NCBI RefSeq assembly: GCF_900167025.1
Contig: NZ_FUXC01000001.1
Span: forward strand, 310,001 to 374,000
DNA length: 64,000 nucleotides
Reading direction: 5' to 3'
Origin: Treponema berlinense
GTDB taxonomy: Bacteria > Spirochaetota > Spirochaetia > Treponematales > Treponemataceae
The notes beneath the pieces are model-generated. The model did no database searches, was not told the origin of the DNA, and worked only from the letters and a program-made list of their open reading frames with translations. The position numbers and the translations under genes are program-made. Shown piece by piece: positions 1-9,679 of the stretch. Within the stretch, counting starts at the first letter, position 1. Each line of letters begins with the position of its first letter.

Positions 1-714
1 GGCGTTTTAAAAATGGGCGGAATATGCACCCACTTTTCTGTCGCAGACAGCACCCAGGCTGAAAATTTTGAATATACGGAAAAACAGTTCAAATTGTTTT
101 TGGAGGCGGTCGAAAACGTAAAAAAAGAGGGAATTGATCCTGGAATCCGCCACTGTTCAAATTCTGCTCTTACACTGACCCATCCGGAAATGCACCTTGA
201 TATGTGCCGTCCTGGAATTATTGCATACGGCTATTATCCGGGGCAGGTTGATAAAAAATATTTTGAAAAACTTGGTGAAAAAACTTTCCTAAAACCTGTT
301 ATGGAACTTGTAACGAAGGTTGTTGCAATCCGCGAATTTGAAAAAGACAGGTCTGTCTCGTATGGCAGAAGATGGACTTCTTCTAAAAAGACAAAAATTG
401 GAGTTCTCCCGATTGGTTATGCGGACGGACTTTTCCGTAGATTTAATGAAGATGATAAAAGGCTATATGTCGCGGTTGACGGAAAAAATTATCCTGTCTG
501 CGGAAGAATCTGCATGGATCAGTGTATGATTGAACTTGGTGAAGACAGCAATGTTGAGCGCTATTGCGAAGCCGTAATTTTTGGACCAGAAGAAAGCGGA
601 GCTTTGCAGAGCGCCCAGGAAATTGCCGATATGACTGGAACAATCAGCTACGAGATTACCTGTGGAGTTTCAAAGCGTGTGCCTAGAATTTTTGTAACCT
701 CCGCAACCAGATAA
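1..714 (+). CDS. alr: Alanine racemase, 3' part (partial)
   Basis: PLP enzyme interconverting L- and D-alanine for peptidoglycan. The reading frame is open from base 1, so the N-terminal PLP-lysine region lies outside the window; only the end of the barrel and the C-terminal beta domain are here. Visible family motifs are VSYGRRW, which carries the tyrosine expected to act as the second catalytic base, then IGYADG and CGRICMDQ. The stop codon lies 67 bp inside the convergent folC gene. The family call is firm from these motifs; alr versus a paralogous amino-acid racemase cannot be separated without the missing half. Confidence 0.9.
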   Translation, partial: GVLKMGGICTHFSVADSTQAENFEYTEKQFKLFLEAVENVKKEGIDPGIRHCSNSALTLTHPEMHLDMCRPGIIAYGYYPGQVDKKYFEKLGEKTFLKPVMELVTKVVAIREFEKDRSVSYGRRWTSSKKTKIGVLPIGYADGLFRRFNEDDKRLYVAVDGKNYPVCGRICMDQCMIELGEDSNVERYCEAVIFGPEESGALQSAQEIADMTGTISYEITCGVSKRVPRIFVTSATR

Positions 715-2057
715 AACGAGCCTGTTATGAGCAAAGTTTTCTTGTTTGAATTGCAAAAATCAAGGACTTTTTCGATTTGTTTTTTGTAATCCGAATCTGA
801 ATAAAACGCAAGACCTGCAGAAGCAAACGAATTTTCGACTTCTGACAGGTCTGATTTTTTTACATTGCCCGGAACCGTTAAAAATATTTTTTGAAAATTT
901 TTAGAATCCGTAACTTTGCTCTGCGAAAATAGTTCTGCGATTTCCTTGCTGTGCTTGTCCTGTGCGCATGCAAAAAGCAGGGCGTCGATTTTTATATTTG
1001 CGTTTTTTATAGTTTCCAAAGTTAATTTTATGCTTTTTGGAGTGTGCGCTCCGTCCAGAACAAGATAAGGAATTTCGCTGAAATTCTGAGGATTTTTTAT
1101 AAGCTCAAATCGGGCTGGAAGCGAGGTTTTTGAAAGGCCTTTTTCGATAATATCTTCTGAAATTTCCGGGAACGCTGTTTTTACCGCCAGGGCTGCAAGC
1201 GCTGCGTTTTGAGCCTGAAATTCTCCTGCAAGGTTTAGTTCCGCGGTTAACGGGCGGGAAAAAAACGAAGATGAAATGACAGCTTTTGTCTTTATTTTTT
1301 CTGATGATGTATAAATTTGTGTACTAATTTTGCAAATTTCGTCGATAAAAAATATTTTTGCGTCTTTTTGAGACGCGATTGACTTAAAAACTTCTTTTAC
1401 TGATGGGATTTGCGGCGCTATAAAGACCGGGGTTTTTTCTTTTATAATTCCGCCTTTTTCTGCCGCGATTTTTTCCAGGGTGTCGCCGAGGTATTCTGTG
1501 TGCTCAAGTTCGATTGGTCCTATGCAGCAGACTTTTGGTTTTATTACGTTTGTTGCGTCGAGTCTTCCTCCGAGTCCGACTTCAAAAACGGCCGCGTCGA
1601 GCTTTGCTTTTCTGAAGCATAGAAATGAATAGAGTGTGACAAGCTCGAACCAGGTGATCGGGCGGTTTTTTAAGAATGTTTTTGAATCTGTGCAATTTAT
1701 TAGACGTTTTAACTCTTCTGCTGCGTCTTCGTAGGTTTTTTGAGTTAGAAAATTTTGATTTTGGGTGATTCTCTCCAGAAAATTTACAATGTGCGGAGAG
1801 CTGTAGAGTCCTGTTTTTAAGCCTGCTTCTTCGAGAATTGAAGCTATGAATGCGGAGGTTGAGCCTTTTCCTTTTGAGCCTGCGACGTGAAAGGTTGGAT
1901 ATGAGAGTTCCGGGTTGCCTGCGAGTTTTGCAAAATACTCCATTGTGTCGAGCCAGAACATGTTTTTTTGCGGAAGTTTTTCAAAATTCAAGAATGAATC
2001 AAGCCAGTTTTCAAAATCGGTAAGATAAGGTGAAGAAGGTGCGATGTTTTTTGTCAT
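648..2057 (-). CDS. folC: Folylpolyglutamate synthase / dihydrofolate synthase
   Basis: Mur-ligase family enzyme that adds glutamate to dihydropteroate and/or folates in the cytoplasm. The 469 residues are close to the usual FolC length. The ATP-binding loop HVAGSKGKGSTSA lies near residue 60, followed by the family's GLGGRLDATN and the LDGAHTPKS segment in the C-terminal domain. The ATG at 2057 has no clear Shine-Dalgarno; a TAAAAT hexamer ends 7 nt upstream on the same strand, compatible with a leaderless message. The gene converges on and overlaps alr by 67 bp. Whether it has both activities or only one cannot be told from sequence alone. Confidence 0.92.
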   Translation of the reverse strand: MTKNIAPSSPYLTDFENWLDSFLNFEKLPQKNMFWLDTMEYFAKLAGNPELSYPTFHVAGSKGKGSTSAFIASILEEAGLKTGLYSSPHIVNFLERITQNQNFLTQKTYEDAAEELKRLINCTDSKTFLKNRPITWFELVTLYSFLCFRKAKLDAAVFEVGLGGRLDATNVIKPKVCCIGPIELEHTEYLGDTLEKIAAEKGGIIKEKTPVFIAPQIPSVKEVFKSIASQKDAKIFFIDEICKISTQIYTSSEKIKTKAVISSSFFSRPLTAELNLAGEFQAQNAALAALAVKTAFPEISEDIIEKGLSKTSLPARFELIKNPQNFSEIPYLVLDGAHTPKSIKLTLETIKNANIKIDALLFACAQDKHSKEIAELFSQSKVTDSKNFQKIFLTVPGNVKKSDLSEVENSFASAGLAFYSDSDYKKQIEKVLDFCNSNKKTLLITGSFYLVAEVTKILGTRFETPQVIS

Positions 2058-2064
2058 AGAAATG

Positions 2065-2070
2065 ATTTTA
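2065..2070 (-). promoter_or_regulatory. Candidate -10 box of a leaderless folC promoter
   Basis: On the minus strand TAAAAT is followed by 7 nt and then the folC ATG. No purine-rich ribosome site precedes the ATG. No convincing -35 box is visible at 16-18 nt, so this is weaker than the metG and 57970 cases. Confidence 0.35.
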
Positions 2071-2152
2071 ATTAAAACAAATGTTTAAGAAAAGTGTTTG
2101 AAAGAAAATAAGTCCGTTTAGGATAAAGTCCGTGCGTATTTTTTTTTGTTAG

Positions 2153-2227
2153 ACCGAAAAACTTAGCCCGGATCGCCACGGAAAGACCGGACGGGCGAAG
2201 CGAGGAGGACTTGCAGTAAGAGCCGGT
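2153..2227 (+). other. GC-rich structured intergenic element A
   Basis: A GC-rich island in an AT-rich gap between folC and trpS. ACCG (2153-2156) plus CTTA (2162-2165) can pair with TAAG (2217-2220) plus CGGT (2224-2227), enclosing a GCCCG/CGGGC stem (2166-2170 with 2192-2196). It lies upstream of the trpS promoter, so it is probably not in that leader. It could be a small RNA, a terminator-like structure or a dispersed intergenic repeat; no known RNA family was recognised. Confidence 0.35.
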
Positions 2228-2269
2228 TTGAAAGGAAAGTGTGCTCCATTCCTGATTTTTTGTTCTTAA

Positions 2270-2298
2270 TTGAAGAAAATGCTGAAGTTTTATATAAT
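2270..2298 (+). promoter_or_regulatory. trpS promoter
   Basis: A -35-like TTGAAG (2270-2275), a 17-nt spacer and a perfect TATAAT (2293-2298). This would start transcription near 2305, giving a leader of about 48 nt that contains the AGGG ribosome site at 2341-2344. Confidence 0.6.
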
Positions 2299-2352
2299 TT
2301 TACTGTAACTTTTTATGTTGCTTTAATTTTTGATTTTTACAGGGAAAATAAA

Positions 2353-3447
2353 ATGTCTCAGACTGAAGAAAAACTTGAAAATAATGCCGATAAAATTCTT
2401 GCCGAAGCGGTTAGAAAATCTGAAATGATTGAAAAAGATATTGCCGTTAATCCGAAAAAATACCGTGTTTTGACAGGCGACCGTCCGACCGGAAATCTTC
2501 ATATAGGACATTATTTTGGTTCGCTTAAAAATCGGGTCCGTCTTTCTAGGCTTGGCGTTCCGACTATGATTTTGATAGCCGATTATCAGGTTTTGACGGA
2601 TCACGACGCATTTGACAAAATCAGTCAGAATACAAAGCAGCTTGTGATTGATTATCTTGCCGCAGGAATTGAACCTGGAAAAGATGTCTGCATTTATCCG
2701 CACAGCCACGTTCCTGAGGCAAACCAGCTTATGGTTCCTTTTTTGACTCTTGTTTCTAGTTCTGAGCTTGACCGAAATCCGACGGTAAAGGACGAGATTG
2801 AAAAATCCGGAATGAAGTCGGTGAATGCCGGAATGCTTACGTATCCTGTGCATCAGGCGGTTGATATTCTTTTTTGCAAGGGAAATGTTGTTCCTGTAGG
2901 AAAAGACCAGCTTCCTCATCTTGAAGTTGCGCGTCTTATCGCCAGACGTTTTAATAATAAATTTTGCCCGGAGAATCCGATTTTTCCGGAACCTTACGCC
3001 TTGCTTTCTAAAACTCCAATGATAAAAGGTCTTGATGGTTCTGCAAAAATGTCAAAATCGCTTGGAAATACGATTATGCTTTGTGCAAGCGAGGATGAAA
3101 CTGCAAAACTCATAAAAAAAGCAAAGACAGATCAGGAGCGCCATATTTCTTACGATCCTGTAAACCGTCCGGAAGTTGCCAACCTCTTGCAGATAATTTC
3201 TCTTTGTACTGGTGAGGAGCCTGAGGCTATCGCCGAAAGAATTGGCGACGGTGGCGGCGGCATGCTGAAATCTGTGCTGACAGAAGCCTTGAACGAAGAA
3301 TTGCGTCCTTTGCGCACAAAACGCGCCGAACTCGAAAATAATATGGACTATATCAGAAGCGTTCTTAAGGAAGGTGTTGTTCAGGCCCGCGAGATTGCCG
3401 TAAAGACGCTGGAAGAAGTTCGTTCCGTAATGAATATGGAAATTTAA
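2353..3447 (+). CDS. trpS: Tryptophanyl-tRNA synthetase
   Basis: Class I aminoacyl-tRNA synthetase that charges tRNA-Trp. The HIGH motif (GNLHIGHYFG) is at residues 50-53 and KMSKS at 232-236, both intact; 364 residues is slightly longer than the common 330-350. I chose the ATG at 2353 because AGGG sits 8 nt upstream and the Rossmann core starts soon after. A GTG-type start at 2239 would add 38 hydrophobic residues and would lie upstream of the best promoter. The uvrA gene follows after 14 bp, so the two are probably cotranscribed. Confidence 0.95.
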   Translation: MSQTEEKLENNADKILAEAVRKSEMIEKDIAVNPKKYRVLTGDRPTGNLHIGHYFGSLKNRVRLSRLGVPTMILIADYQVLTDHDAFDKISQNTKQLVIDYLAAGIEPGKDVCIYPHSHVPEANQLMVPFLTLVSSSELDRNPTVKDEIEKSGMKSVNAGMLTYPVHQAVDILFCKGNVVPVGKDQLPHLEVARLIARRFNNKFCPENPIFPEPYALLSKTPMIKGLDGSAKMSKSLGNTIMLCASEDETAKLIKKAKTDQERHISYDPVNRPEVANLLQIISLCTGEEPEAIAERIGDGGGGMLKSVLTEALNEELRPLRTKRAELENNMDYIRSVLKEGVVQAREIAVKTLEEVRSVMNMEI

Positions 3448-3461
3448 TAAGGATAACTTAA

Positions 3462-6353
3462 TTGCAAAACATAAATAGGGTTGAGGGCGAAAAAATTGTA
3501 ATTCATGGCGCCCGTGTTCATAATTTAAAAAATATAAGCGTAGAAATTCCGAGAAATAAACTCGTGGTAATTTCGGGACTTTCCGGTTCTGGAAAATCGT
3601 CGCTTGCTTTTGATACGCTTTTTGCCGAAGGACAAAGACGATACATGGAATCGCTTTCTTCTTACGCCCGGCAGTTTTTGGGAAGCATGGACAAACCCGA
3701 TGTCGATCAGATTGAAGGTCTTTCGCCTGCAATTTCTATTGAGCAGAAAACAACCCACAATAATCCTCGCTCTACAGTTGGAACAGTTACTGAAATTTAC
3801 GACTATTACCGTCTTTTGTTTGCAAGAACCGGGCATGCGCATTGTCCTGTCTGCGGAAGAGAAATTAAGGAACAGTTGGACGATCAGATTATCGATTCTA
3901 TAATGGGCTGGGGCGAAGGAACAAAAATTACGCTTTTGGCTCCGGTAATTCATGGAAAAAAAGGCGAGCATCAAAAAATCATTGATGATGCAAAAAAATC
4001 AGGTTTTGTCCGTGCAAGAATCGACGGGCTTATGGTTGAACTGGACGATTCTATAAAGCTTGACAAACAGAAAAAGCATACGATTGAAATTGTCGTTGAC
4101 AGAATCGCATTGAAAGATGAATCGAGAAAGCGTCTTGCAGAATCTGTTGAAACTGCCCTGAAAAGTTCTGACGGAGTTCTTGTTGTCTTAAGGCGCGTAG
4201 ATGACAATAGCGAAAAAGGCTGGCACGAAGAGGAAGTGTTTTTTTCTCAAAAAAATGCCTGTCCGGACTGCGGTATTTCTATTCCGGAATTGCAGCCTAG
4301 ACTTTTTTCGTTCAACAATCCTTTTGGAGCCTGTCCTGAATGTACGGGACTTGGTGAAAAAATGGAATGGGATTCAAAAAAAATACTTCCGGATACTTCA
4401 CTAAGCTTTAACCAGGGGGCGTTTCCGTTTTTTAATCCGTCGAGCGAATGGAATCAGTCGATGTTTCAGGCGATTGCAAAGGAAAACGGCTGGAGTCTTG
4501 ATACTCCGATAAAAGATCTGACCCGCGAACAGTTTGACAGCCTGTGGAATGGCGATTTGACTAAAAATATCCGCTGGATTTACAAAAAACAGAGCGGAGA
4601 AGGATTTTCAGAATACAACCGTCCATGGATAGGAATCCTTTCGGAAATGAAAAGGCGGCACAATGAAGCCTGGGGTGAATCCCAGCGTGTGCGGATTGAA
4701 GAAAACTATATGTCTGTTTCCGAGTGTTCATCCTGCCATGGAATGCGTCTTAGAAAAGAAGCGCTTGGCGTTACTGTCGGCGGAAAGAATATAATTGAAC
4801 TTTGCAGTCTGAGCGTTGCGGAAAGCATTGAGTTTTTTAAGATGCTTGAACTTTCTGAAACGGAGAAAAAAATTGCGGTTCAGCTTTTAAAGGAAATAAA
4901 TGCCCGTTTAAATTTCTTGAAAAACGTCGGACTTGAATATCTTACACTTGACCGTTCTGCAGGAACTTTGTCTGGCGGAGAAGCCCAGAGAATCCGTCTT
5001 GCAACTCAGATTGGCTCTGGTCTTACAGGTGTTATGTATATTTTGGACGAACCGAGCATTGGACTTCATCAGCGCGACAACCAGAGGCTTATTGATACTC
5101 TTAATTACCTTAGGGATTTAAAAAATACGGTGATTGTTGTTGAACACGATGAACAGACTTTGCGTACCGCCGACTGGATTGTTGATATAGGTCCTGGAGC
5201 TGGAGTTCATGGCGGAAAAGTAATCGCAAGCGGAACTCCTCAGCAGGTGATGCAGGTTGAGCAAAGCGTTACCGGACGTTATTTGAGCGGAAAACTTTAT
5301 ATGCAGTTGCCGGAAAAGCGGCGGGAAGGAAACGGAAGTTTTATTTCGATAAAAGGTGCGCGCGAACACAATCTTAAAAATATTTCGGTCGACATTCCTC
5401 TTGGAACCTTTACCTGCATTACAGGAGTTAGCGGTTCTGGAAAATCTACGCTTTTGAGCGACATTTTTTATCCTGTTGTTTCAAATAAATTGATGAGGAC
5501 AAGTTTTAAGCCGGGGCTTCATGATGAAATTCTTGGAATTGAAAATATCGATAAGGTCATAAATATCGACCAAAGCCCGATCGGAAGAACTCCGCGTTCA
5601 AATCCTGTAACCTATGTCGGAGTTTTTGATGCGATCCGCGAACTTTTTAGCAGCCTTCCTGATTCAAAGGCCAAGGGCTATACTCCAGGCCGGTTCAGTT
5701 TTAACGTAAAAGGCGGACGGTGCGAAAAATGTCAGGGCGCCGGAACTCTTACTATCGAAATGAACTTTTTGCCGGATGTTTTTATTCAGTGCGATGTGTG
5801 CCACGGTCAGCGTTTTAACAGCGAGACTTTGGATGTCCGCTACCACGGAAAAAATATCTCTGATGTTTTGAATATGACGATTGAAGAAGCTGCTGATTTT
5901 TTTGCTGCGATTCCGCATATTTCAAGAAAACTTGAAACTCTTAAAAATGTCGGACTTGGTTACATTCAGCTTGGACAGAGCGCTCTTACTCTTTCTGGCG
6001 GAGAAGCTCAGCGTGTAAAGCTTGCAACGGAACTTGCCCGTCCTTCGACAGGAAAAACGCTCTACATTCTTGACGAGCCTACAACAGGACTTCATTTTGC
6101 AGATGTAAAGGTTTTGATGGAAGTTATTCAAAAACTTGTGGACAAGGGAAATTCTGTCGTTATGATTGAACACAACCTCGATGTAATTGCCCAGGCGGAC
6201 TGGATTATTGATCTTGGTCCTGAGGGGGGAATTGGCGGCGGTCAGATTGTTGACTATGGAACTCCTGAACACATTGTTGCAAACTGGAAAAAAACTGGCA
6301 GCTGGACAGGAAAATATCTCGAAGAAACGTTAAATGCGGCCCACAAAAACTGA
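3462..6353 (+). CDS. uvrA: Excinuclease ABC subunit A
   Basis: DNA-damage-recognition ATPase of nucleotide excision repair. The 963 residues hold two ABC ATPase modules: Walker [10 protein letters not shown] at 39-47 and GVSGSGKST near 655, each with an LSGGEAQR signature and an ILDEP Walker B. Zinc-binding cysteine pairs are present (CPVCG, CPDCG with CPEC, CEKC with CDVC). The start is TTG at 3462, preceded by AAGGATA with about 7 nt spacing; no in-frame ATG exists before the conserved [11 protein letters not shown] segment. It overlaps no neighbour upstream, and the LptD-like gene begins 10 bp after its stop. Confidence 0.97.
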   Translation: MQNINRVEGEKIVIHGARVHNLKNISVEIPRNKLVVISGLSGSGKSSLAFDTLFAEGQRRYMESLSSYARQFLGSMDKPDVDQIEGLSPAISIEQKTTHNNPRSTVGTVTEIYDYYRLLFARTGHAHCPVCGREIKEQLDDQIIDSIMGWGEGTKITLLAPVIHGKKGEHQKIIDDAKKSGFVRARIDGLMVELDDSIKLDKQKKHTIEIVVDRIALKDESRKRLAESVETALKSSDGVLVVLRRVDDNSEKGWHEEEVFFSQKNACPDCGISIPELQPRLFSFNNPFGACPECTGLGEKMEWDSKKILPDTSLSFNQGAFPFFNPSSEWNQSMFQAIAKENGWSLDTPIKDLTREQFDSLWNGDLTKNIRWIYKKQSGEGFSEYNRPWIGILSEMKRRHNEAWGESQRVRIEENYMSVSECSSCHGMRLRKEALGVTVGGKNIIELCSLSVAESIEFFKMLELSETEKKIAVQLLKEINARLNFLKNVGLEYLTLDRSAGTLSGGEAQRIRLATQIGSGLTGVMYILDEPSIGLHQRDNQRLIDTLNYLRDLKNTVIVVEHDEQTLRTADWIVDIGPGAGVHGGKVIASGTPQQVMQVEQSVTGRYLSGKLYMQLPEKRREGNGSFISIKGAREHNLKNISVDIPLGTFTCITGVSGSGKSTLLSDIFYPVVSNKLMRTSFKPGLHDEILGIENIDKVINIDQSPIGRTPRSNPVTYVGVFDAIRELFSSLPDSKAKGYTPGRFSFNVKGGRCEKCQGAGTLTIEMNFLPDVFIQCDVCHGQRFNSETLDVRYHGKNISDVLNMTIEEAADFFAAIPHISRKLETLKNVGLGYIQLGQSALTLSGGEAQRVKLATELARPSTGKTLYILDEPTTGLHFADVKVLMEVIQKLVDKGNSVVMIEHNLDVIAQADWIIDLGPEGGIGGGQIVDYGTPEHIVANWKKTGSWTGKYLEETLNAAHKN

Positions 6354-6363
6354 CGGTTTTGCA

Positions 6364-9300
6364 ATGAGAAAAAAAACGCTTTTAATATTTTTAATTTTTT
6401 CTCTTGTGTCCTTTGCTTTTTGTAAAGAATCTTCGGCTGAAGAGCAGGTTTCTGTCATAAATATTGAATCTGCCGAAAAATCTGAGTACAAAAAAGATCA
6501 GCTTTCCGGGGGAGACTGCATTATTCTTTCTGGAAATGTCGTAATTTCTGTTTCCCGCGGAAATGACAAGACGACAATTTCCGCTGACAGAATAAATTAC
6601 AACCGTTCTTCGGAAATGCTTTATGCAGAAGGAAACGTCGGTCTTGAACAGAGCGGCTCGTCTTCTGCCGGCGGAGAAAAAATCACTGCAAACAGCCTTC
6701 TTTTTAATACTTCGACTTTTGAAGGAATTTTTGACAACGGCCGTGCGGTTCAAACTTCGTCAGATGCCATAAATCTTCCTTCCGGCTCTACTTTGATTGT
6801 TGCAAGTGAAATTTTCGGCAGGGATTCTGGAGGAACAATCGCTTTTAAAGGCGGTGAGCTCACTTTTTGCGACGACGAAAATCCTCACTGGAAAATCCGC
6901 GCGCGGAGAATTTGGCTTTTGCCTGGCGGAGAATTCGCCTTTTTTAGCGCGCTTCTTTATGTTGGCCGTGTGCCTTTGATTTATCTTCCTGCGTTTTACT
7001 ATCCGAAAGACGAGTTGATTTTTAATCCTGCGATGGGCTATAAATTCCGCGAAGGTTATTTTATAAATACGACGACTTATCTTTATGGCCGAAAACCTGC
7101 GGACGCAAAATCTACAAATGACAGTTCGGATTCTGACGATGATGAAAAAATAAATCCTTTCAGTTTTATGAAAACCGACTCAATGAAAGAGCAGGTGCGC
7201 GAAGGAATTGTGCTTCATAATCTTGATGCGGATTTTAAAGGCGATACCACAAATCACGTAAAAATTATGGCGGACTATTATGCAAATTTGGGCGCAATGG
7301 TCGGCGCTGACGTTGTATTAAAACCTTCAAAGATACTTTCGGATCTTCAATTCAATACAGAACTTGGTTTTAGCAATACCATTTTTAAAAACAATTCGGT
7401 TTATCTTCCGTACAACAAGCTTGGAGACAAGGTCCTGGATTCTTCAAATTTTATGGGCTATACCTTGCCGTTCCGTTATCAGTTTAACCTAAAGCTTTCG
7501 GTTTCTTCTCCGTTCAACCTTACTCTTGCAATGCCGCTTTATTCGGATCCGTATTTTGACTACGACTTTAACAATCGTGCGGAAACAATGGACTGGATTG
7601 ACTTTCTTATGTCTGGTGTTGCAACTGACGATTCGGAAGAAGACAGCGTTACTACTGTTTCTTCTTTTACCTGGAATTTAAACGGCTCCTATACTTTTAA
7701 GTTGCCGGAATTCATAAAGCCTTTTGTTTCTACTCTTTCAATTTCGAGTTTTTCTTCTTCGATAGTTTTTTCTTCCCAATCGGCTGCCTTGACTGACCGG
7801 GATGAATACAATGATGATTCGGCATGGGCAAGTTATACTCCGGAACGCTATTTCTACTATCCGAGCCAGATTACGCCTTTTAAAATCGGTGCAAGAATTT
7901 CTGGAACGATTTTTCAGTATCCGAAGGCTTCGGCGTCTTCAAAAAAACAGTCGGTTTCGCTTTCTTTATTGCCGCCTCTTGAATTTGATGACAAAAAAGA
8001 TGATGAAAGTTCTGATAAAGACAAAAAAGAAGAAGGTTCCGATTCTGAAGAAAATGAGGTTCCTGAAGAAAATATTCTTTTTGATGAATCCGTGCTTCCG
8101 TCGATTGCCACATCGAACGCCTCTGTGCGCAGCTTAAATGGAATTACCTATAAACTCGCCTACAGTATTTCGCCGGATTTTACTTCGCAAATTTCATATT
8201 CATCTTCAAATTTAAAGACTCCTGAGGATTTTGATTGGCAGACTGTTCAGGCAACTTATATTCAGGCAAAAGCTCCGGCTACTTTGACGAGCAATCTCGG
8301 TTATAAAGACAGCTTTCTTTCGCTTGCGGACACTTTTACGTTCAATCCGGTTTTTCAAAAGCACCCTTATCTGAACGACGACACTTCGGACGGAGGATAT
8401 TCTGAATCTTCAATCGCTTCGATTAAAAAAGCCGACTACAATGCAAGAAAACTCGATTTGACGGATACGAACGCGCTTACTTTTAAGCCTTTCTATTACA
8501 CGGATTATTTTTCAAATACGGCCCTGACATGGAACACAACCGTAAAAATGATTCAGACAAAATACATAAGCGACGACGTAAACAATCCTGAATGGGAATA
8601 TCTTACGATGGATTTGACCGACGAAGAATGTGTAACGACGCATAATCTGAATCTTGTCCTTGCTGCAAAAGAAGGGGATTTTGGACAGCAGCTTTCGCTC
8701 ACGACAACTCTTCCGCCTCAGGTTGATTCTTACACAGGCGTTTTTTCGCTTAATTTTCCGTATACGACTTTTTCTGTCGGAACAGGAATCAAGCAAAAAA
8801 GTTCGACTGACGACACCTGGGTAAAAAACGACATTTCGCAGTCGCTTTCATTTAAATTTTTTAACAGCAAACTAAGTCTTTCTCAGTCTTATGTTTACGA
8901 TTTGGAAGAAGAGGAGCACGATTCATTTAAATTTTCGTTGAGCGGTTATGGCGCGCAGCTTGCATATACAATGAGCTATTCAAATGTCTATGAGTTTGAT
9001 GTTGAATATGATTCAAACGGAGACATAACAAGCCGAAAAGGATGGAAGTCAACTTCAGACAAAAAATTCCAGCCTTATTCGTTGAGTTTTGCGTATACAA
9101 GTCCTTCAAAAACTTTCAAGCACTGGACCGACAAAATTTCGTGGACACCGTCACTTTCTACAAGTTTTGTCTATGATTTTGTGCGTCCGACAAGCAGTTA
9201 TTTTGTTTTTATACCGAAGATTACTTTCAAGATAAATGAGTTTCTTGATTTTTCATTCAGCTCTGAAAGCCGCAACAACGTAATTTACAGATATTTCTGT

Positions 9301-9630
9301 TCAGATTCAGATTATGCCTATTATTACGGAAATAACGGCGAAAGAAACGTTTTGAATGATTTAATGGATTCGTTCAGGCTTGATAGCGACGAAAAACGGA
9401 AGAATTCCGCCTTTAAGCTAAAATCTCTGGTTATGTCGATAACTCACGACCTTGACGATTGGGATTTGAACTGTTCGTTTAAAATTTCACCGCGCTATAT
9501 TTCTGCAACTTCTAGTCAGCAGGCGCATTACGACTTTAGTCCGTATTTTTCTTTGAGCGTAAGCTGGCGGCCAATGTCAGGAATGAAAACCGAAATTCTT
9601 GATGAATATGGAGAATGGAGTTTAAAATAA
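6364..9630 (+). CDS. lptD: LptD/OstA-like outer-membrane assembly protein
   Basis: A large exported protein of about 1088 residues. It opens with a basic N-terminus and a hydrophobic signal segment, followed by a LptA/OstA-type repeat (residues about 40-110: GGDCIILSGNVVIS and then LYAEGNVGLEQ). The remainder is rich in alternating aromatic and polar residues typical of an outer-membrane beta barrel. In LPS bacteria LptD inserts LPS into the outer membrane. Treponemes lack classical LPS, so the cargo here is probably another glycolipid (inference). I chose the ATG at 6364 because the signal peptide follows at once; an earlier in-frame start at 6334 would overlap uvrA. A low-complexity Asp/Glu/Lys stretch near residues 540-570 is probably a loop. 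Confidence 0.75.
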   Translation: MRKKTLLIFLIFSLVSFAFCKESSAEEQVSVINIESAEKSEYKKDQLSGGDCIILSGNVVISVSRGNDKTTISADRINYNRSSEMLYAEGNVGLEQSGSSSAGGEKITANSLLFNTSTFEGIFDNGRAVQTSSDAINLPSGSTLIVASEIFGRDSGGTIAFKGGELTFCDDENPHWKIRARRIWLLPGGEFAFFSALLYVGRVPLIYLPAFYYPKDELIFNPAMGYKFREGYFINTTTYLYGRKPADAKSTNDSSDSDDDEKINPFSFMKTDSMKEQVREGIVLHNLDADFKGDTTNHVKIMADYYANLGAMVGADVVLKPSKILSDLQFNTELGFSNTIFKNNSVYLPYNKLGDKVLDSSNFMGYTLPFRYQFNLKLSVSSPFNLTLAMPLYSDPYFDYDFNNRAETMDWIDFLMSGVATDDSEEDSVTTVSSFTWNLNGSYTFKLPEFIKPFVSTLSISSFSSSIVFSSQSAALTDRDEYNDDSAWASYTPERYFYYPSQITPFKIGARISGTIFQYPKASASSKKQSVSLSLLPPLEFDDKKDDESSDKDKKEEGSDSEENEVPEENILFDESVLPSIATSNASVRSLNGITYKLAYSISPDFTSQISYSSSNLKTPEDFDWQTVQATYIQAKAPATLTSNLGYKDSFLSLADTFTFNPVFQKHPYLNDDTSDGGYSESSIASIKKADYNARKLDLTDTNALTFKPFYYTDYFSNTALTWNTTVKMIQTKYISDDVNNPEWEYLTMDLTDEECVTTHNLNLVLAAKEGDFGQQLSLTTTLPPQVDSYTGVFSLNFPYTTFSVGTGIKQKSSTDDTWVKNDISQSLSFKFFNSKLSLSQSYVYDLEEEEHDSFKFSLSGYGAQLAYTMSYSNVYEFDVEYDSNGDITSRKGWKSTSDKKFQPYSLSFAYTSPSKTFKHWTDKISWTPSLSTSFVYDFVRPTSSYFVFIPKITFKINEFLDFSFSSESRNNVIYRYFCSDSDYAYYYGNNGERNVLNDLMDSFRLDSDEKRKNSAFKLKSLVMSITHDLDDWDLNCSFKISPRYISATSSQQAHYDFSPYFSLSVSWRPMSGMKTEILDEYGEWSLK

Positions 9631-9679
9631 ATTCAAGTTTTTAATGATTTTTTAAAAGAAAGGTGATAGAATAAACAAA

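Noticed and set aside
2239-2352. Longer trpS reading frame starting upstream
   Set aside because: The extra 38 residues are hydrophobic and not typical of TrpRS, and they lie upstream of or inside the best promoter. The ATG at 2353 has a good ribosome site.
2153-2352. T-box or tryptophan riboswitch before trpS
   Set aside because: No T-box consensus or terminator/antiterminator pair was seen, and the likely promoter lies downstream of the structured island.
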